The position numbers and the translations under genes are program-made. Positions 62,811 to 64,000 of a stretch of 64,000 nt of DNA are shown one piece after another. The stretch spans positions 620,001-684,000 of the forward strand of contig NZ_SPSB01000003.1 in assembly GCF_004571135.1 (NCBI RefSeq), read 5' to 3'. How positions within the stretch are numbered: the stretch's first letter is position 1; each line of letters starts with the position of its first letter. The DNA comes from Algoriphagus kandeliae. Lineage in GTDB: Bacteria; Bacteroidota; Bacteroidia; Cytophagales; Cyclobacteriaceae. The notes below the pieces were generated by a model, which did no database searches, was not told the DNA's origin, and worked only from the letters and a program-made list of their open reading frames with translations.

Positions 62811-63986
62811 ATGAGTCAGCATTTTGAAACCAAAGCTATCCGGATTAACTCTTCCAAATCCAATCAAAAAGAGCATTCAAGCCCTATTTACCTTACTTCC
62901 AGTTTTACTTTTGATTCTGCAGAAGAGGCTCGGGCAACTTTTGCAGATGAAATCGAAGGGAATATTTATTCCCGCTACGCCAATCCCAATACAAGCGAAC
63001 TCATTGAAAAAATATGTGCCGCGGAAGGAACAGAAGATGGGATTGCCACTGCTTCTGGGATGGCTGCAATGTTTGCCAGTATTGCCTCTCTTTTGCAGCA
63101 AGGGGACCACATTTTGGCATCTCGATCTTTATTTGGATCCACTCACCAACTCTTGACGCGAATTTTCCCCAAGTGGGGAATCTCATCCACCTATGGAGAT
63201 ATTTCAGATTATGAAAATTGGGACCGACTAATTCAGCCTAACACCAAAATGCTATTTCTGGAAACCCCTTCCAACCCTGGTTTGGAAATCATCGACTTGG
63301 AATGGGCTGGGAAATTCGCTGAGTCTCATAATCTGATTTTGGTGGTTGATAATTGTTTTGCCACCCCATACTTACAGCAGCCAGCCAAATGGGGAGCACA
63401 CTTAGTTGCTCATTCAGCGACGAAGTTTATCGATGGACAAGGAAGAGTTTTAGGAGGATTAATTTTAGGTAAAAAAGAGCTGATTAAAGAGGTTCAGTTT
63501 TTCACAAGACATACAGGCCCTGCTATTTCGCCTTTTAACTCCTGGATTTTATCCAAGAGTATGGAAACATTGGCTGTTCGAATGGATAGACATTGCAGCA
63601 GTGCCTTAAAAATTGCAGAACATTTCCAATCACATCCAGAGATTGAGCAGGTACGATATCCATTCCTCAAATCTCATCCTCAGTATCACCTAGCTATCAA
63701 ACAAATGAGCCAAGGTGGGGGAATTCTCACCTTGCAATTAAAAGGTGGCTTAACTAGGGTACAGAGATTTATTGATCAACTGGAGATGATTTCCATCACT
63801 GCCAATCTAGGAGATAGCCGAACAATTATCACGCATCCGGCATCGACGACTCACAGTAAACTGAGTGAAGAAGAAAGACTTCGAGTTGGGATTACAGATG
63901 GACTCGTCCGAGTATCGGTGGGATTGGAACATCCAGAAGATATTCTGTCAGATATCGAAAAGGCATTGGAAAGATCAAAAAAATAG
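62811..63986 (+). CDS. metZ: O-succinylhomoserine sulfhydrylase-like PLP enzyme
   Basis: A 391-residue Cys/Met-metabolism PLP enzyme. FETKAIRINSSKSNQKEHSSPIYLTSSFTFDSAEEA (pieces) starts it, then IYSRYANPNTSELIEKICAAEG, ATASGMAAMFASIASLL, ETPSNPGLEIIDLEW, and the PLP-lysine near residue 205 in HLVAHSATKFIDGQGRVLGG; the end SVGLEHPEDILSDIEKAL is typical. It forms homocysteine from an O-acylhomoserine and sulfide. MetZ versus MetB/MetY cannot be settled by eye, but the SAM riboswitch upstream confirms the methionine pathway. Confidence 0.9.
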   Translation: MSQHFETKAIRINSSKSNQKEHSSPIYLTSSFTFDSAEEARATFADEIEGNIYSRYANPNTSELIEKICAAEGTEDGIATASGMAAMFASIASLLQQGDHILASRSLFGSTHQLLTRIFPKWGISSTYGDISDYENWDRLIQPNTKMLFLETPSNPGLEIIDLEWAGKFAESHNLILVVDNCFATPYLQQPAKWGAHLVAHSATKFIDGQGRVLGGLILGKKELIKEVQFFTRHTGPAISPFNSWILSKSMETLAVRMDRHCSSALKIAEHFQSHPEIEQVRYPFLKSHPQYHLAIKQMSQGGGILTLQLKGGLTRVQRFIDQLEMISITANLGDSRTIITHPASTTHSKLSEEERLRVGITDGLVRVSVGLEHPEDILSDIEKALERSKK

Positions 63987-64000
63987 GGCTTTAAAGCCCT
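63985..64000 (+). terminator. Terminator stem of metZ, cut by the window edge
   Basis: AGGGCTTTAAAGCCCT is a 16-base perfect palindrome that starts inside the metZ stop codon. The expected T-run would lie just beyond the window. Confidence 0.6.

Overview
The window reads as a chromosomal segment of a Bacteroidota bacterium, most likely order Cytophagales, family Cyclobacteriaceae (Algoriphagus-like; inferred from memory of gene content, not from a search). Support comes from a SusC/RagA TonB-dependent receptor, an OmpA protein with PorE-like domain order, the parA-parB-DUF5683-dapB-lepB order, many SPII lipoproteins starting MKK..., the near absence of Shine-Dalgarno sequences, and repeated promoters of the Bacteroidota type (TTG or TTTG, about 19-20 bases, then TAnnTTTG). 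No prophage, insertion sequence or CRISPR array is visible; the content is mostly core chromosome.

Layout. 1-7.7 kb (minus strand): truncated SusC-like receptor, PorE-like OmpA protein, queE, a GNAT acetyltransferase flanked by two inverted-repeat elements, and a secreted M20 amidohydrolase. 7.8-11.7 kb: leuS and a glycosyltransferase. 11.7-17 kb: a respiratory/stress block with a Crp/Fnr-type regulator divergent from a small membrane protein plus cydAB, followed by a ferritin-like DUF2202 lipoprotein, a monohaem cytochrome c and a 1-Cys peroxiredoxin. 17.4-28 kb: dipeptidase, VIT1-like transporter, DUF5995, DUF4407, SGNH hydrolase, outer-membrane barrel, MsrAB, AlkB-like protein, a Dabb lipoprotein, a beta-propeller lipoprotein and a D-2-hydroxyacid dehydrogenase. 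28-34.3 kb: OprD-like porin with a TsdA-like dihaem cytochrome, thioesterase, MFS transporter and small conserved proteins. 34.4-43 kb: SRP RNA, transaldolase-like fsa, ftsE, S41 and S8 peptidases, a TPR protein, cca and an isolated HTH protein in very AT-rich DNA. 43.2-64 kb: housekeeping genes (pyrG, yidC, parAB, dapB, lepB, ung, apaG, rpsF-rpsR-rplI, tRNA-Gln, prs, rplY, pth), an M14 metallopeptidase and a SAM-I riboswitch ahead of metZ.

The most interesting structure is a small predicted regulon. Four near-identical palindromes of the form GTGAC-N4-(G/A)TCAC occur in intergenic DNA or at a gene end, and all four lie in front of electron-transfer or oxidant-defence units: the cydAB operon (next to the Crp/Fnr gene), the DUF2202-cytochrome c pair, the peroxiredoxin, and the TsdA-like cytochrome with its porin. 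At cydAB and the peroxiredoxin the palindrome centre lies 28.5 and 29.5 bases before a perfect TAnnTTTG box, which is class II activator geometry. This links high-affinity oxygen respiration, possible tetrathionate/thiosulfate electron transfer, ferritin-like iron or oxidant handling and peroxide removal under one regulator, probably the one encoded at 11696-12334.
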